A stretch of 64,000 nucleotides of DNA from Microcebus murinus (GCF_040939455.1 NC_134107.1:13269537-13333536); one strand, 5' to 3'. Shown: positions 23,755-36,748, numbered from the stretch's first letter. Numbers and translations: made by a program. Notes: a model not told the origin generated them from the sequence alone.

Positions 23755-24249
23755 GCCACATAACCAGCGGGCACTAAGGGGCCTCCCTCCCTGTGTTGGC
23801 TCGAGACCCTGATCTCAAGCCAGGGCATGATGGGGCAGGGAGGGCCCAAGTACTGTAAAATGTGGGCTGCGGCCCTGAAGGTGGTTCCAGGACGGGCAGG
23901 AGGGAGTAGCTGGATCTACCGAAGCCTGTGGGTCCCAGCACCATGGTTCCCCGGCTCAGGTGAGTGGAGCTGTAACGACCAGACCTAGGCTTTGGAAGTG
24001 GGGCCACTAGGCAAAATAAACTGCCCCTGCTGACACCCGTACATACTCTCCATTGGCCCTGCCATACCCAGGGAGAACAGAATTGCTCCAAACCCCCATT
24101 TACAGGTGGGGATAATAAAGCCCAGAGGCCCAGGAGGTTGTTCAGAGTTATTCTGCAGAGCAACACCCAGGCCTCCAAGCAATCCATAGCCTCCGGACCC
24201 TGGACCACGGAGATTCAGGGCTTGGGTGGTATTTAGGCCAAAATGCTCC

Positions 24250-25018
24250 ATCAGGGTGACCCTCAGGCCAGGTTATAAGGTATTGGTGAGGGTTCTCCAA
24301 AGCCTAACATAATGGAATCCTAAAGAGGTTAATTCCATAGCCTAGAACAGTGGTTTTCAAAGTGTGGCTGTTACTGGGGGTCCCCAAGATCACCTATAGG
24401 TCCAATGATTTGCTATTAATAGAAGGATGCGCAGAACTCGGCAAAGCTGTTATACTTGTAGTTACAGTTTATCACAGTGGAAGAATACAGAGTAAAACAG
24501 CAGCAGAAAAAGGTGCATGGGGCAGAGTCCGGGAGAGACCAGGTGCCAACTTCCAGCTGTCCTCTCAGTGGAGTCTTGCAGACAGTACTTAATTCTCTCT
24601 ATGATGTGTGACAACACATGTGAAGTACTGCCAACCAAAAAAGCTCACCAGAGCCTTGGTGTCCAGTGTTCTCACTGGATTGGTCATATAGGCATGGCTG
24701 ACCACCCATCTGGCTGACCTTGGTTACTTACTCTCTAGCCCTACTTTCTAGCCCTTCTAGAAGTTAAACTGATACTGTATGGCCCAAGGCCTCCACCATA
24801 AATCCCATTGTTAGCATAGACTCTCTGGTATGGCCTAAGGCACACAGGTAAGCAAAAACACTCTTACTGGGCAGCATATTCCAAGGGCTTAGGGTTATCT
24901 CCTGGGAGCCAGGCAAGACCAAACCCTTTCTTTGAAATGTGCAGGCTTTGGACAGTCATCCAGACCTGCTGAATGACTCTTTTAGTTCATAGTGGTTAGG
25001 ACCACCAATAGCATCAGT
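24250..25018. other. Intergenic block, probable old interspersed repeat of unknown family
   Basis: Contains CAGTGGTTTTCAAAGTGTGG at about 24350 (an MER-type hAT start) followed by about 500 nt with repeat-like texture that I cannot name. No gene is seen. Confidence 0.4.
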
Positions 25019-25515
25019 GGCCAGGCGTGGTGGCTCACGCCTGTAATCCTAGCACTCTGGGAGGCCGAGGCAAGCAGATTCCTTGAGGTCCGGGGTTCAA
25101 AACGAGCCTGAGCAAGAGCGAGATCCCGTCTCTACTAAAAATAAAAAGAAAGTAATTGGCCAACTAATATATAGAGAAAAAATTAGCCAGGCATAGTGGC
25201 GCAGGCCTGTAGTCCCAGCTACTCAGGAGGCTGAGGCAGGAGGATCGCTTGGGCCCAGGAGTTTGAGGTTGCTGTGAGCTAGGCTGATGCCACGGCACTC
25301 ACTTTAGCCTGAGCAACAAAGTAAGACTCTGTCTCAAAAAAAAAAAAAAAAAAAAAAAGCATCAGTATCACCTGGGAACTTGTTAGATATGTAAAGTCTC
25401 ATGGTCACCCTAGATTTACTAAATCAGAAACTCTGGGGGTGGAGCCCAGACATTTGTTTTAACAAGCCCTCCAAGTGATTCGGATACAGGCTATAGCGTG
25501 AGAGTCTCTGACCAG
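24988..25515 (+). mobile_element. MER5A-like hAT-Charlie element split by an Alu
   Basis: Left part about 24988-25018. The right part 25359-25515 reads ATCACCTGGGAACTTGTTAGA, CAGAAACTCTGGGGGTGG, AACAAGCCCTCCAAGTGATT. The Alu between them is flanked by AGCATCAGT. Confidence 0.75.
25019..25358 (+). mobile_element. Alu dimer inside MER5A
   Basis: Sense GGCCAGGCGTGGTGGCTCACG to a poly-A run. TSD AGCATCAGT at both ends. Confidence 0.95.
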
Positions 25516-25638
25516 AGGGATGAGGTCCTGAGTGGAGATATATCCTTGCAGAAGGAGGAGTGGGGATTCACCTCACACATAGTTGTTGGGACTGCCAGAA
25601 GCCTGTGGAAAACAGCTTCCAACACTATGGGCAAGGCG

Positions 25639-25866
25639 CAGGCGTCCTCAAACTATGGCCAGCGGGCCACATGCGGCCTGCTGAGGACATTTATCCGGCC
25701 CACCAGGTGTTTTTGCCGCTGCTGCCAGTCCTGCTTAGCAGCTGACTCAACTCGTCCTGGGCCCACAGTGCGCATGTGTGGAATGTGCGCCGCACTCTCC
25801 AACGGCCCTCCAACCGTCTGAGGGACAGTGAACTGGCTCCCTGTTTACAAAGTTTGAGGACCCCTG
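25639..25866 (+). mobile_element. MER30-like hAT MITE, intact ends
   Basis: 228 bp with inverted termini CAGGCGTCCTCAAAC and GTTTGAGGACCCCTG, a GC-rich interior and no transposase. Flanking 8-mers GCAAGGCG and GAAGGGCA agree at 5 of 8 positions, which fits a decayed hAT target duplication. Confidence 0.8.
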
Positions 25867-27326
25867 GAAGGGCATCCACCAAGGAAGCCAGCAGGAAGCC
25901 TCGCACTGTGGGAATGACCCTAGGACACAAACCCCATACCCTTCTCCAACCAGCACAGACTGTGAGCTCAATACCCTCAGTGGGCACCTCCCTTCGCTCA
26001 TAGCCCAGAAGCCTCCTTTGGGCGAAATGCTCTGCCCTGTGTTGAAGGCATTAGAACTGAGGTAGCCGAGCAGTGTTGGGAGAGCAGGATCTATGGAGTC
26101 CGATTAATCTGACCTCTACTGAAGGCCAGAAGTGGGAGGTCAAAGCTGGCATTCAGATCAGGAATGGGGCTAGCAGGCCACACTTGTTCCTTGTCCCAGA
26201 CGCAGGTCCTACCTGCCATGTCTCTCACTGAGCAACCTGAGACACGTCTCTTATTCTCAGTGTCCTCATCTCCAAAAGAGGAACGAGCCCTGGCAGCAGA
26301 GTTAGGAGGATGGGATGAACTGTAGGACAAGGACCTGGGTGGCCCTCTAATCAGTGTTACCCCAGGACAAGGCTGCTCACAGGTAAATGCCACACACCAG
26401 GGCCAGTTTCAGACCCAGCTCCTTCCCTGCACTTCCAGCTTGAGCTCTGAAGAGCCCAGAGTGCCCTGTGCCAAGCCCTGGGAGAAGAAACTTGAACTCC
26501 AACACCACACAGGTTAGTTAAAGGAGCAGAGGGTGGGAGAGGGAGGCCACGCGTTCCCAGAAGACTTCTCAGAGGTGAGGTCTGTGCCCTGCAGGCCTCT
26601 GAAGCAAGATTCCTGCAGACCCAGCTGCCAGGGAATGGAGGAAATGGCATGGGCCGGAAGGGAGAGGTGGCGGGACATGGCATCTGTCCACCCCAAACAC
26701 TGCACCCCTCCCACCCTGAGGGAGTCCTTCTTGGCCCCAGAAACAAGGGCTGTTTCGTGGCTAAGCAGGAAGTAGGGAAAGAATGAGGTGGCTTTGTGAA
26801 TGCCACCTCCTCCCCTACGGCTACCACCAGGTTGGAGCAGGTCTGAAGAAGGGGGAGCACATCAGGATCCTCTCCTGCTCCCCACCCCACTCCGTTCCCA
26901 CCGAATCCTTTCGCGCCATCTACTGGCAATCATGGGAATAGCCCTGCCGAGACCCCACCTATGGAACCTGCCTGGGCCTGTTTCCCAGACAACGGGACCA
27001 AACACAGGACACACAGTGGAGTAGGTGGTCTTGGCCATCCCAGTTCCTGCCCTAAACCTGGACAGGAACATAAAGCCCCGGAAGGATCAGCTCACTTGGC
27101 TACTACTATAAACCTGCGGAGACAGGCCCTACCTCTCTGGCCAGTATGCCAACCTCGCCAACTAGGATATGGGAAAGAGGCAACTTGGCATCTAGAGACA
27201 GCTCCATCTTCTCCCAGTGACTGCCAGGCCTTTGGAATCCTTGGTTTCATTCTTAGAAGCCTGGCTTAGATTTCACAGAACTCAGGCTGACCCAACCGGA
27301 AATCCAGACAGGTCCCTGCTCACCTT

Positions 27327-27667
27327 AATTTTTTTTTTTTTTTTTTTTTTTGAGACAGAGTCTCGCTTTCTTGCCTAGGCTAGAGTGAGTGCCGTGGCGT
27401 CAGCTTAGCTCACAGCAACCTCAAACTCCTGGGCTCGAGTGATCCTTCTGCCTCAGCCTCCCGGGTAGCTGGGACTACAGGCATGCACCACCATGCCCGG
27501 CTAATTTTTTATATATATATCAGTTGGCCAATTAATTTCTTTCTATTTATAGTAGAGACGGGGTCTCGCTCTTGCTCAGGCTGGTTTTGAACTCCTGACC
27601 TTGAGCAATCCGCCCGCCTCGGCCTCCCAAGAGCTAGGATTACAGGCGTGAGCCACAGCGCCCCGCC
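27327..27667 (-). mobile_element. Lemur-type Alu dimer
   Basis: Antisense. TSD CCTGCTCACCTT on both sides. Shares with the copy at 17238 the variants CCCAAGAGCTAGGATT and ATATCAGTTGGCC. Confidence 0.95.
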
Positions 27668-28097
27668 CCTGCTCACCTTTAAAGCACAAAAACCTTTTGA
27701 ATGCCCAGGTGCCCCCACACTAGCCTCAGGCTCTAAAGGGCTTGAGGTTATTGCTTCTGACATCTCTGTTGTTAGCATCTTTGTTAACAAACTGCTTAAC
27801 TCCCAGAATCAGACTATTACACAAGTCAGGCCTGGAAACAGTTCTCACTCTTCCCCCAGCCCCTGTCCCTCCCCTGCCCATGAGTTTCATTCTCCCTCTT
27901 CCCTTTTCCTACTCCTGGCCCAGCTAGCACCACCACTCACACCGTGCTCAAGACAGAAAGCGGGGAGCCACCCCAGACGCCTTCTCCTGTTTACTCCCTG
28001 CACCCAGTCTATCTCCCAAACAGTCCCCAAATGCCCCCATTCTGTCCATCCCCACTACCGCTACTACTAACCTAGTGCTTCTTGCCTAAAATGCTAA

Positions 28098-28428
<331 letters not shown>

Positions 28429-28435
28429 CTAAAAC

Positions 28436-29095
<660 letters not shown>

Positions 29096-29099
29096 CAGG

Positions 29100-29430
29100 T
29101 GCGACCCCTGCCTTAATTGGTCCCACTCCCATGCATTCTCCAGCCTCAACCCAAAGTGATTTTACCAAAACACTGATCTGATGCTTTCAATCCCTTGCTT
29201 AGTACCAGCCAATCGCGCGAACCTTCCAAAGCATTCACATTCAGCCCTGCTTACCTCCTCAGCTGCTTCTGTGACCCTCCTCCCACAGACCCTGGTCCCA
29301 GCCTCTGGAATTCTCCTGGGCCTCATACAGGCCCTACACTCACTCCTTCAGTTTTTACTCCCAGTTTCTCTGCTTAGAATATTCTTGTCCCACTTCACCT
29401 GGAAAACTCCTTTGCTTCCTTCAAGATTCT
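29100..29430 (+). mobile_element. L2-like LINE 3' region
   Basis: Pyrimidine-rich L2 texture: CTCTGCTTAGAATATTCTTGTCCC...CACCTGGAAAACTCCT. Decayed. Confidence 0.5.
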
Positions 29431-30019
29431 GAAAGAAAACACAGCCCCACCTGAGAGGGTTGCAGGGCATCCTCAGGGGAGAGCAGGATTTGGTTGAAGC
29501 CAGGAGGTAGATGAGGCGGTCAGAGAGGAGGCTGGGATGCATGGGCGCTGGCAGACCCCAGAACAGAGAGCACAGTGGAGAGGTCCAGGAGGAAGGCCCG
29601 GGCAGTAGAGGGAGCGGGTATGCGGAGACGTGGGGGGTGGGTAGGGAGATGGCTGTTTAAGCAGAGATGGCCCACATGGGCCCACTCCTCCCTGAAGACC
29701 CATCCTAGAGGAGTTTTGTGCACTGGGCCAGCTCCAAGGTCCTGGAGAGGATGGACGTACAGTGTCTGTCTCTGTCTCTCTCTGACTATCTTTCATGGCT
29801 ATCTCTGCCCTCACCTCACCTCAGTGCCATTCCAACACCCTACTGTGGCCTTCTCTGAGCCCTGAAGGAGTCTGGTTACCAGGGGAGAGATCTCTGCTGA
29901 AGAAATGCCCAGAGGGCTCCTCCTTGGGCAGTGGGGTGCTTACTTGGAACCTGTCTGATAATGGCAGGCTCAGACCAGGAAGCCAGGGCTGTCCTAAGCC
30001 AGAGGAACATGCCAAAGTT

Positions 30020-30170
30020 TTATCTCGACACTGACTCCTCTACTGATAAGTTGGATGACTTTATGCAACTTACTCAACCTCTACAAACTTTCATTTCCTT
30101 ACTGAGAAAATAGAGCTGCTATACCTACCTGATAGGGAATCGGTTCAGATAAATATGTACTGGGACCCCC
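30020..30170 (+). mobile_element. MIR SINE
   Basis: AGTTGGATGACTTTATGCAACTTACTCAACCTCT and a following TGAGAAAATAGAGCTGCTATACC. Confidence 0.65.
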
Positions 30171-30539
30171 AATTCTGTTCCAGAGACTTGGGGGCGGGGA
30201 CAGACGTAGAGATGAATAGGACACCATCTGCCTGGAGAAGCTTACATACTCTAAGGCACTTTTTAAAAATGTGGGTTGTGACCCCATTAGTGAGTCATGA
30301 AATCAGAGTCATGATCAGCATTTTTTTAAATGAATTAGTTGAATAGAATTAAAAACATCAGGTGTCGCACATAGTGAGGGTAAAGAGTACTTTTTGAAAC
30401 TTTTGTTTCAGTTTAGAAGAAGAAAACACACACGTGTGCATGCACCAGGTCGTAATGTGAAGTATTTCTAACGGTGGAATATGGCACTAGGAGTTTGAAA
30501 GTAGGTTTGAGCACTGCACTAGGGAGTTGTTACTGAAAG

Positions 30540-30960
30540 GGCTGAATGAGATGGGCTGCAGGCTTCGTTTCCTGGGGCTGCCGTAGCAGAGTGCCACAAA
30601 CTGAGTGGCTCAGAACAACAGAAATCAATTGTCTCACTGCTCTGGAGGCTAGAAGCCTAAAATCGAGGTGCTGGCAGGGCTCTGCTCCCTCTGAAACCTG
30701 TAGGAGAGAATCCTTACTTGCCTCTTCCACCTGCTGGTAGCCCCAGGAGGTCCTTTTCTTGCAGCTGCAGCATTTCAATCTCTGCCTCTGTTATCACATG
30801 GCATTCTCCCCTCCTACATCTGCCGCTCTGTCTCTTCTCTTCTTAAAAGGACACCAGTCATATTGGACAAGGACCCCCTCTACTCCAGTGTGACCTCATC
30901 TTAACTAATCTGAGGGTTAGAGCTTCTACATAGCTTTTTGGAGGATGCAATCCAACCTAC
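30540..30960 (+). mobile_element. Ancient repeat, family not certain
   Basis: GGGGCTGCCGTAGCAGAGTG, CAGAACAACAGAAATCAATT and CTCTGGAGGCTAGAAGCC are hallmarks of a widespread mammalian repeat whose name I cannot give with confidence. Confidence 0.55.
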
Positions 30961-31344
30961 AGCAGCATGGGACAGTGCTCACCACCACATCAGACTCTCA
31001 GGGACAGTTCTTTGGGACTGTCCCTGCAGAAAGCCCCCCTGGGAGTATTCATGTGCCTGCAACTCCAGGGCTTTGAGTCTGGTGCTGGAGTTAGGTACTA
31101 AACCACCAGGACCTTCAGTTTCCTGTTCTCATTACCCAGTGCAGAACTCTTGGAGGGCAAAAATACTGTGCCTCAATGTACTTCTCAAAGCGCACACCAG
31201 ATCTAGATCCTTCCCCCCAGTATGTGCTTCCTAATTCAAGCCTTCCTGATGCCTGGTTCTCCACCTCTTCCTTCCTCCTCCCTTCTCCCAGGCTCCCCAA
31301 AGGAGACAATGTGGAGTATGGCAAGAGTGTGGGAGCCAGTTTGG

Positions 31345-31450
31345 AAACATGAGCGAATCCTTTCATTATTCTAAGCCTCAGTTTCCTCATCTGTAAAAGG
31401 GAGATAATTGTGCTATGACTATCATATGTTAAACACTCAGAAAACGCTGG
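31345..31450 (+). mobile_element. MIR fragment
   Basis: TAAGCCTCAGTTTCCTCATCTGTAAAAGGGAG. Confidence 0.8.
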
Positions 31451-31719
31451 TTTCCTTCCCCGCCTGCTGCGGTCTTCACTTTCCCCTTCTCATGCTTCTC
31501 TGCCTCTGCCCAGCCAAGCCCAGGGGTGCACACTGCAGACGTTGGCCCCTCAGGATCAGTAAGCCCCAGGCACATTGTCTGTGACATAGTAGACAATAGG
31601 TGATCATTATTCGCTTTTGCTGCCTTGGACAACTGAAAACCAGACACGGAGTCCATCAGTATCTCTGATTCCTAGTAGCCCCTCTGACATATGGACAAAC
31701 TCTCTCTTTGAATCTTGAG

Positions 31720-31850
31720 AGTCCCCCGAGATAGACGTTATTGTCCCTATTTCCCAGAGGAGGAAACTGAGGTTAGGAGGTTTAGGCAGGGGTAGGACAA
31801 GGATTCCACCCCAAAATGATCTGAAAGCCCAAGTTCTCCTCTTCTTGACC
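31720..31850 (-). mobile_element. MIR fragment
   Basis: Antisense: TTATTGTCCCTATTTCCCAGAGGAGGAAACTGAGG. Confidence 0.75.
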
Positions 31851-32214
31851 CTGGTTGCCACCCTGGCTGGGTGACTCACTCAACAGTGTCATGATCTCTT
31901 CAGCCCCAGGGACCTTACCCTCTACCCCACGTCAGCCACATCCAGGAGCCTCAACTGCTCCCTCTTCCAGAGCTAAAGCCCCAATGTCTCACAGTGTCAG
32001 TGTCACCCTAATGTACCTCACCCCCTGAGCCCCGCATCTTCCAGGCCCTGTCCTTTTCCTCCCAATCTCTCAGTACCCTCCCCACCACCACTTCCCTGAG
32101 CAGCCTGGACTGCTCATGCACTCTTTCATCCCTACCACAGATACTCATGACACCCTGGCCCCTGCTTCCACTGTGAATTCACCACCCTGGGTCAGTCCCA
32201 TCATCCATCTTCCC

Positions 32215-32764
32215 CAGGTGTCCTCAAACCATAGCCTTCAGGCCACATGTGGGTGTTTTTGCCTGTTTGTTTTTTTACTTCAAGGTAAGATATGTGCAGT
32301 GTGCATAGGAATTTGTTCATAGTTGTTTTTTTGTTTTTTGTTTTTGTTTTTTTTTTGAGACAGAGTCTCGGTTTGTTGCCCAGGCTAGAGTGAGTGCCGT
32401 GGTGTCAGCCCAGCTCACAGCAACCTCAAACTCTTGGGCTCAAGCGATCCTCCCGCCTCAGCCTCCCGAGTAGCTGGGACTACAGACATGCGCCACCATG
32501 CCCGGCTAATTTTTTTTCTATATATATTAGTTGGCCAATTAATTTCTTTCTATTTATAGTAGAGACAGGGTCTCACTCTTCCTCAGGCTGTTTTCAAACT
32601 CCTGACCTCAAGCAATCCACCCCCCTTGGCCTCTCAGAGTGCTAGGATTACAGGCGTGAGCCACCGTGCCCGGCCTCATAGTTTTTTTTAAACTATAGTC
32701 TGGCCCTCCAACGGTGTGAGGAACAGTGAACTGGCCCCCTGTTTAACAAGTTTGAGGACCCCTG
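32215..32764 (+). mobile_element. MER30-like hAT-Charlie element with perfect 8-bp TSD, split by an Alu
   Basis: Termini CAGGTGTCCTCAAAC and GTTTGAGGACCCCTG, flanked on both sides by the same 8-mer ATCTTCCC (32207-32214 and 32765-32772), the size hAT transposases make. Without the Alu the element is about 210 bp and has no transposase. Confidence 0.88.
32331..32675 (-). mobile_element. Alu dimer inside the hAT element
   Basis: Antisense, poly-T to CCCGGCC. TSD TCATAGTT-like on both sides. Confidence 0.93.
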
Positions 32765-32774
32765 ATCTTCCCTG

Positions 32775-33600
32775 ACTCTACGCACGGGCCGTCGAGCATT
32801 GCTGGGGAAATAACCCTACCCCCTGGCAGGTTGGCACCAGAACCAATGAAGGGTCCTGGCCTCAGCTCAGGGGCCTCCTGGGGCCAGCTCACCTGGCCTT
32901 ACTCCAGAGGCCGGTATTTGTTCTCAACTTCCACCTCTTTCCTCATGCCCCTATCTCCACTTGCCTCCTGCATGTTGAGTTAAATGACACAAGATTCTGA
33001 AACTCTCTGATTAAGAAATCTTGCAGTCACTGGGTTTATTTTACCTTGTGCGTGGGAGATGAGCGATGTGCAAATGCTCCCCCTCTGGCTTAACAAAGAG
33101 AACTCATTTATACCTTCTAGAAAACAGAGGTGTGAATTTAAATATTATTGCCAAGGCAACACATTATTAAGGAAGACAAGCAATCAGAATCACAAGCTTT
33201 TTAAAAGTTAAAGGTTACTTTCACAGGACAAAGCAATATCCTCTTAAATTGGATTGTCTGACAAGACTCTCTTATTAGAGATAACATTTGCAAGGATGGT
33301 TTTATGAGGCAGAAAATAATCTGCTTTTATTTCTGCTGCTGCAGAAGAAGAGGGAACATTTTTCTCCTTATTATCATACTGAGGGTTTTGGGCTTTTTTT
33401 TTTTTCCTTCAGTTTGGGGTTATTGTTGTTGTTGTTACCACCAGTTTGAAGGACCTGGAATTTTCAAGGCAGCACCAGGAGAAACAAAGGCAGGTCTGAG
33501 AGGTTGACCTCGCAGAGCCAGCTGCTCCTGCCACCCACTGCCTGACAATCAGCCTATGTGTCCCTAACAGGAGCTCTCCCACTCTGCTACATACAGCAGG
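32775..33600. other. Intergenic non-repeat block with RFX-like X-box
   Basis: No Alu, L1 or MIR is recognised here, unlike the surroundings. The AT-rich core at 32980-33330 includes ATTGCCAAGGCAAC at 33147-33160, two mismatches from the RFX palindrome. It is a candidate conserved regulatory element. No gene is seen. Confidence 0.4.
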
Positions 33601-33722
33601 GCTTGTCAAACTTCAGTGTGCATAGGAGTCACCTGAGATCTCATTAAAGTGCAGATTCTGACTTAATATGTCTGCAGGGGGCCTGAGATTCTGCATTTCC
33701 AACAAGCGGTTGTTACTGTGAA
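33600..33722 (+). mobile_element. MER5A-like fragment
   Basis: AGGAGTCACCTGAGATCTCATTAAAGTGCAGATTCTGA, then CTGAGATTCTGCATTTCCAACAAG. Confidence 0.75.
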
Positions 33723-33949
33723 TGGGAAAGCCCAGTTTATTCAGTTTCTGCTTTCTCCTGGAACTCCCAACACTTGGGGGACACAGTTCTCACTCTCAGG
33801 TGATGGCCTTGTTTCCTCCCTCGCTGGAGAAAGTAAAAGCAATCTGGCATACATATATCAAAACATCAGATTGTATACCCTATAAATGTATACAATTATT
33901 AATTGTCAATTAAAATTTTAATTTAGCTTAATTTTTAAAAAGCAATCTG

Positions 33950-34575
33950 GGCCAAGCATGGTGGCTCACACCTGTACTCCCAGCAGTCTAGGAGGCCGAG
34001 GCAGGAGGATCGCTTGCTGGAGCTCAGGAGTTCAAGACCAGCCTAAGCAAGTTCAAGTCCCCATTTCTACTAAAAATAGAAAAATCATCCAAGCTTCAAG
34101 GCACATAGCTGTAGCCCCAGCTACTCAGGAAGCTGAGGCAGGAGGATCGCTTGAGCACAGGAGTTTGAGGGTGCAGTGAGCTATGACTACACTACACCAC
34201 GCCACGGCACTCTAGCCAGGGTGACAGAGCAAGACTCTATCCACTTATAATCCTAGCACTCTGGGAAACCAAGGTGGGCAGATTGCTAGAGGTCAGGAGT
34301 TCAAAACCAGCCTGAGCAAGAGCAAGATCCCGTCTCTACCATAAATAGAAAGAAATTAATTGGCCAACTAATATATATAGAAAAAATTAGCTGGGCATGG
34401 TGGCACATGCCTTTACTCCCAGCTTACTCGGGAGGCTGAGGCAGCAGAATTGCTTGAGATGTGGAGTTTGAGGTTGCTGTGAGCTAGGCTGACGCCACGG
34501 CTTTCACTCTAGCCTGGGCAACAAAGCGAGGCTCTGTCTCAAAAAAAAAAAAAAAGACTCTATCTAAAAAAAAAA
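33950..34575 (+). mobile_element. Alu dimer with a second Alu in its tail
   Basis: The outer Alu 33950-34240 resumes only as its A-tail at 34565. The inner Alu 34241-34555 is flanked by GACTCTATC (34232-34240 and 34556-34564). Confidence 0.9.
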
Positions 34576-34959
34576 AAGCAATCTGGAGAGACACCAGGGG
34601 CATGTCTGCACAGAGGAAATACCATGTGAGAGGGCAGCTGTCTGCAAGCCAAGGGGAGAGGTTGCAGCAAAACTCAACAGACACCAACCCTGCTGGCAAC
34701 TTGATCTAAGACTTCCAGCCTCTAGAACTGTGAAAAAATAAATTTCTACCCACCAACTCTGTGCTCATAGACTCTGCCTTCTCTGTGACCAAGCTCCCAG
34801 CCAAGGTCAGGCCTCCCCACCCCCTCCCAGACTCAAACGCATCTATCTGACCCTCCCACCCTCTCCCCCTCTCTCTCAACATCAGTTTCCACCTCTGCAC
34901 TGAAGCAAATAGGCTGCTATTGCTCCTATTTAAAAAAACAAAAACAAAGAACACCTTTT

Positions 34960-35620
34960 GGCCCCCTTCTTCCTCTAGCTACTGCCACATTTCTCTCCCT
35001 CCCTTTAGTGCAACACTGTAGTCCCTGACTCCAAAAGAGCCATCTGTAGTCCTATAGTCACTAACTCCAAATTCTCTCCTCTGTCTTTCTCTAAATCCCC
35101 TCCACTAGCCACTCCCCAACCAAAACTGCTCTTGTCAAGGCCACCAAAGACCTCCATGCTGATAAACCCCATAGCCATCCTTCTGGCCTCTCACATGACC
35201 CCTCAGCAGCACTTAACAGTCCCCAGGACCACACCCTCCTCCCTACCTCACTGTCCTCTGCTTCTTAGTCTCCACTGCTGGCTCCACCCCATTTCTTCAA
35301 CCTCCGAAGAGCTGGGTCCTTGGTCCTCTTCTCCTTCCTCTCCATACTTACTCCCCTGGCCATCTCATGGCTTTAAATACCAGCTGCACACATGACAAAT
35401 TCACATCTCCAGCCCAGGTCTCTCCATGAACACCAGAGCAGTATGTTCAACGGATACCTTGACATTTCCATTTGAATGTCTAAGATCCCAAAGGCATTAT
35501 GGCCCAAACCGAGCTGCCCTTTTCCCCGGTTAAGCCCACTCCTTCCCCACTTGAGCAGCAAATCTAATCCTCTAGCTGCTCAAACCAAAAACCTTAAAAT
35601 CATCTGTGACTCTTGTGTGT
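34960..35620 (+). mobile_element. Decayed L2 LINE ORF2 (reverse transcriptase region)
   Basis: Collinear with L2 ORF2 at the DNA level (GACCTCCATGCTGATAAA..., CATGGCTTTAAATACCAGCTG, CTCAAACCAAAAACCTT), with frameshifts throughout. It is the sense counterpart of the reverse L2 at 2040-3115. Confidence 0.7.
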
Positions 35621-35966
35621 CTAGGGTCTAGACTAGTCTCATCGGCATCACTGTGTGAATTAGAAACAGTGCCCCATCGGTGCAGGGCAGTACCGCAGGT
35701 GCACGGCTTGGTGACTGGACAGAGCCCAAGAAAAATGTAATCCCCTTTGTCCTTGAACTCAGGACACACACAGGGCCCAACCACACACGTCTTGGCAGTA
35801 TGCCCCCCGGTGGCAGCATCCCAGGCTGTTCCAGTTAAAGGACAATTGTACTTCCTGCTTCTTGGTGCTTACTTCCTGCTCATTTTCCAAGTCTGGTCCT
35901 GCTTCCTCCCTGAAGTTCCTGGTGGCCTTCCAATACATTCTTTTGTTGCTTAAGACAGCCAGGTAT

Positions 35967-36126
35967 TTAGCCAGGCATGGTAGCACATGCCTGTAGTCCC
36001 AGCTACTCAGGAGGCTGAAGCAGGAGGATCACTGGAGCCCAGGAGTTTGAGGTTGCTGTGAGCTAGGCTGACGCCATGGCACTCTAGCCAGGGCAACACA
36101 GTGAGACTCTCTCTCAAAAAAAAAAA
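35967..36126 (+). mobile_element. Alu right-arm insertion
   Basis: One arm only, ending in A13. TSD AGACAGCCAGGTA / AGACAACCAGGTA, so it inserted as a half element. Confidence 0.9.
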
Positions 36127-36362
36127 AAGACAACCAGGTACTCCAACTGATACCATCTAGAAACATGTACAAATCCCTCCCACCCTGAAAATTAGACAAA
36201 TCCATTTTTCCACCTTCCCCTGGAAGTTCTCTGTAGAAGACCACCAATAATTTCCTTGTCACCAAATCTGAAGGCCACCTACGACAGCTCTGTTCTATCT
36301 CAAACCCCACACAAAAAAAATTGGTTTATTTATTTTCTTATTTTCCTTCCTTCCTCTCTTTC

Positions 36363-36534
36363 TTTTTTTTTTTTTTTTTTTTTTTTTGAGGCAGAGTCTC
36401 ACTCTGATGCCCTGGCTAGAGTGCCGTGGCATCAGCCTAGCTCACAGCAACCTCAAACTCCTGGCTCAAGCAATCCTCCTGCCATAGCCTACTGAGAAGC
36501 TGAGACTACAGACATGCACCACCATGCCCGGCTA

Positions 36535-36601
<67 letters not shown>

Positions 36602-36748
36602 TTAGTTGTCCAGCTAATTTCTATTTTTTTAGTAGAGACGAGGTCTCGCTCTTGCTCAGGCTGGTCTCAAACTCCTGACCTCAAGTGATCCTCCTGCCTT
36701 GGCCTCCCAAAGTGCTAGGATTACAGACATGAGCCACCTCACCTGGCC
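36363..36748 (-). mobile_element. Alu dimer with expanded (TA)n linker
   Basis: Antisense dimer. The linker has grown into about 22 TA units (36538-36583) plus a T run. Confidence 0.95.
36538..36583. repeat. (TA)n microsatellite
   Basis: Uninterrupted AT alternation inside the Alu linker. Confidence 0.95.

Larger units (their letters stand above)
21275..23772 (+). other. CHRM1: CHRM1 3'-terminal exon (5'UTR end, CDS, 3'UTR)
   Basis: A pyrimidine-rich tract ending TTCTCTTCAG lies at 21263-21274 and makes a good 3' splice site, so the exon should begin at 21275 with 77 nt of 5'UTR before the ATG. This matches the known muscarinic layout, with an intronless coding region behind a distant non-coding exon. 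The 3'UTR runs from 22735 to just past the AATAAA hexamer at 23749-23754. The exact cleavage point is inferred. Confidence 0.8.
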
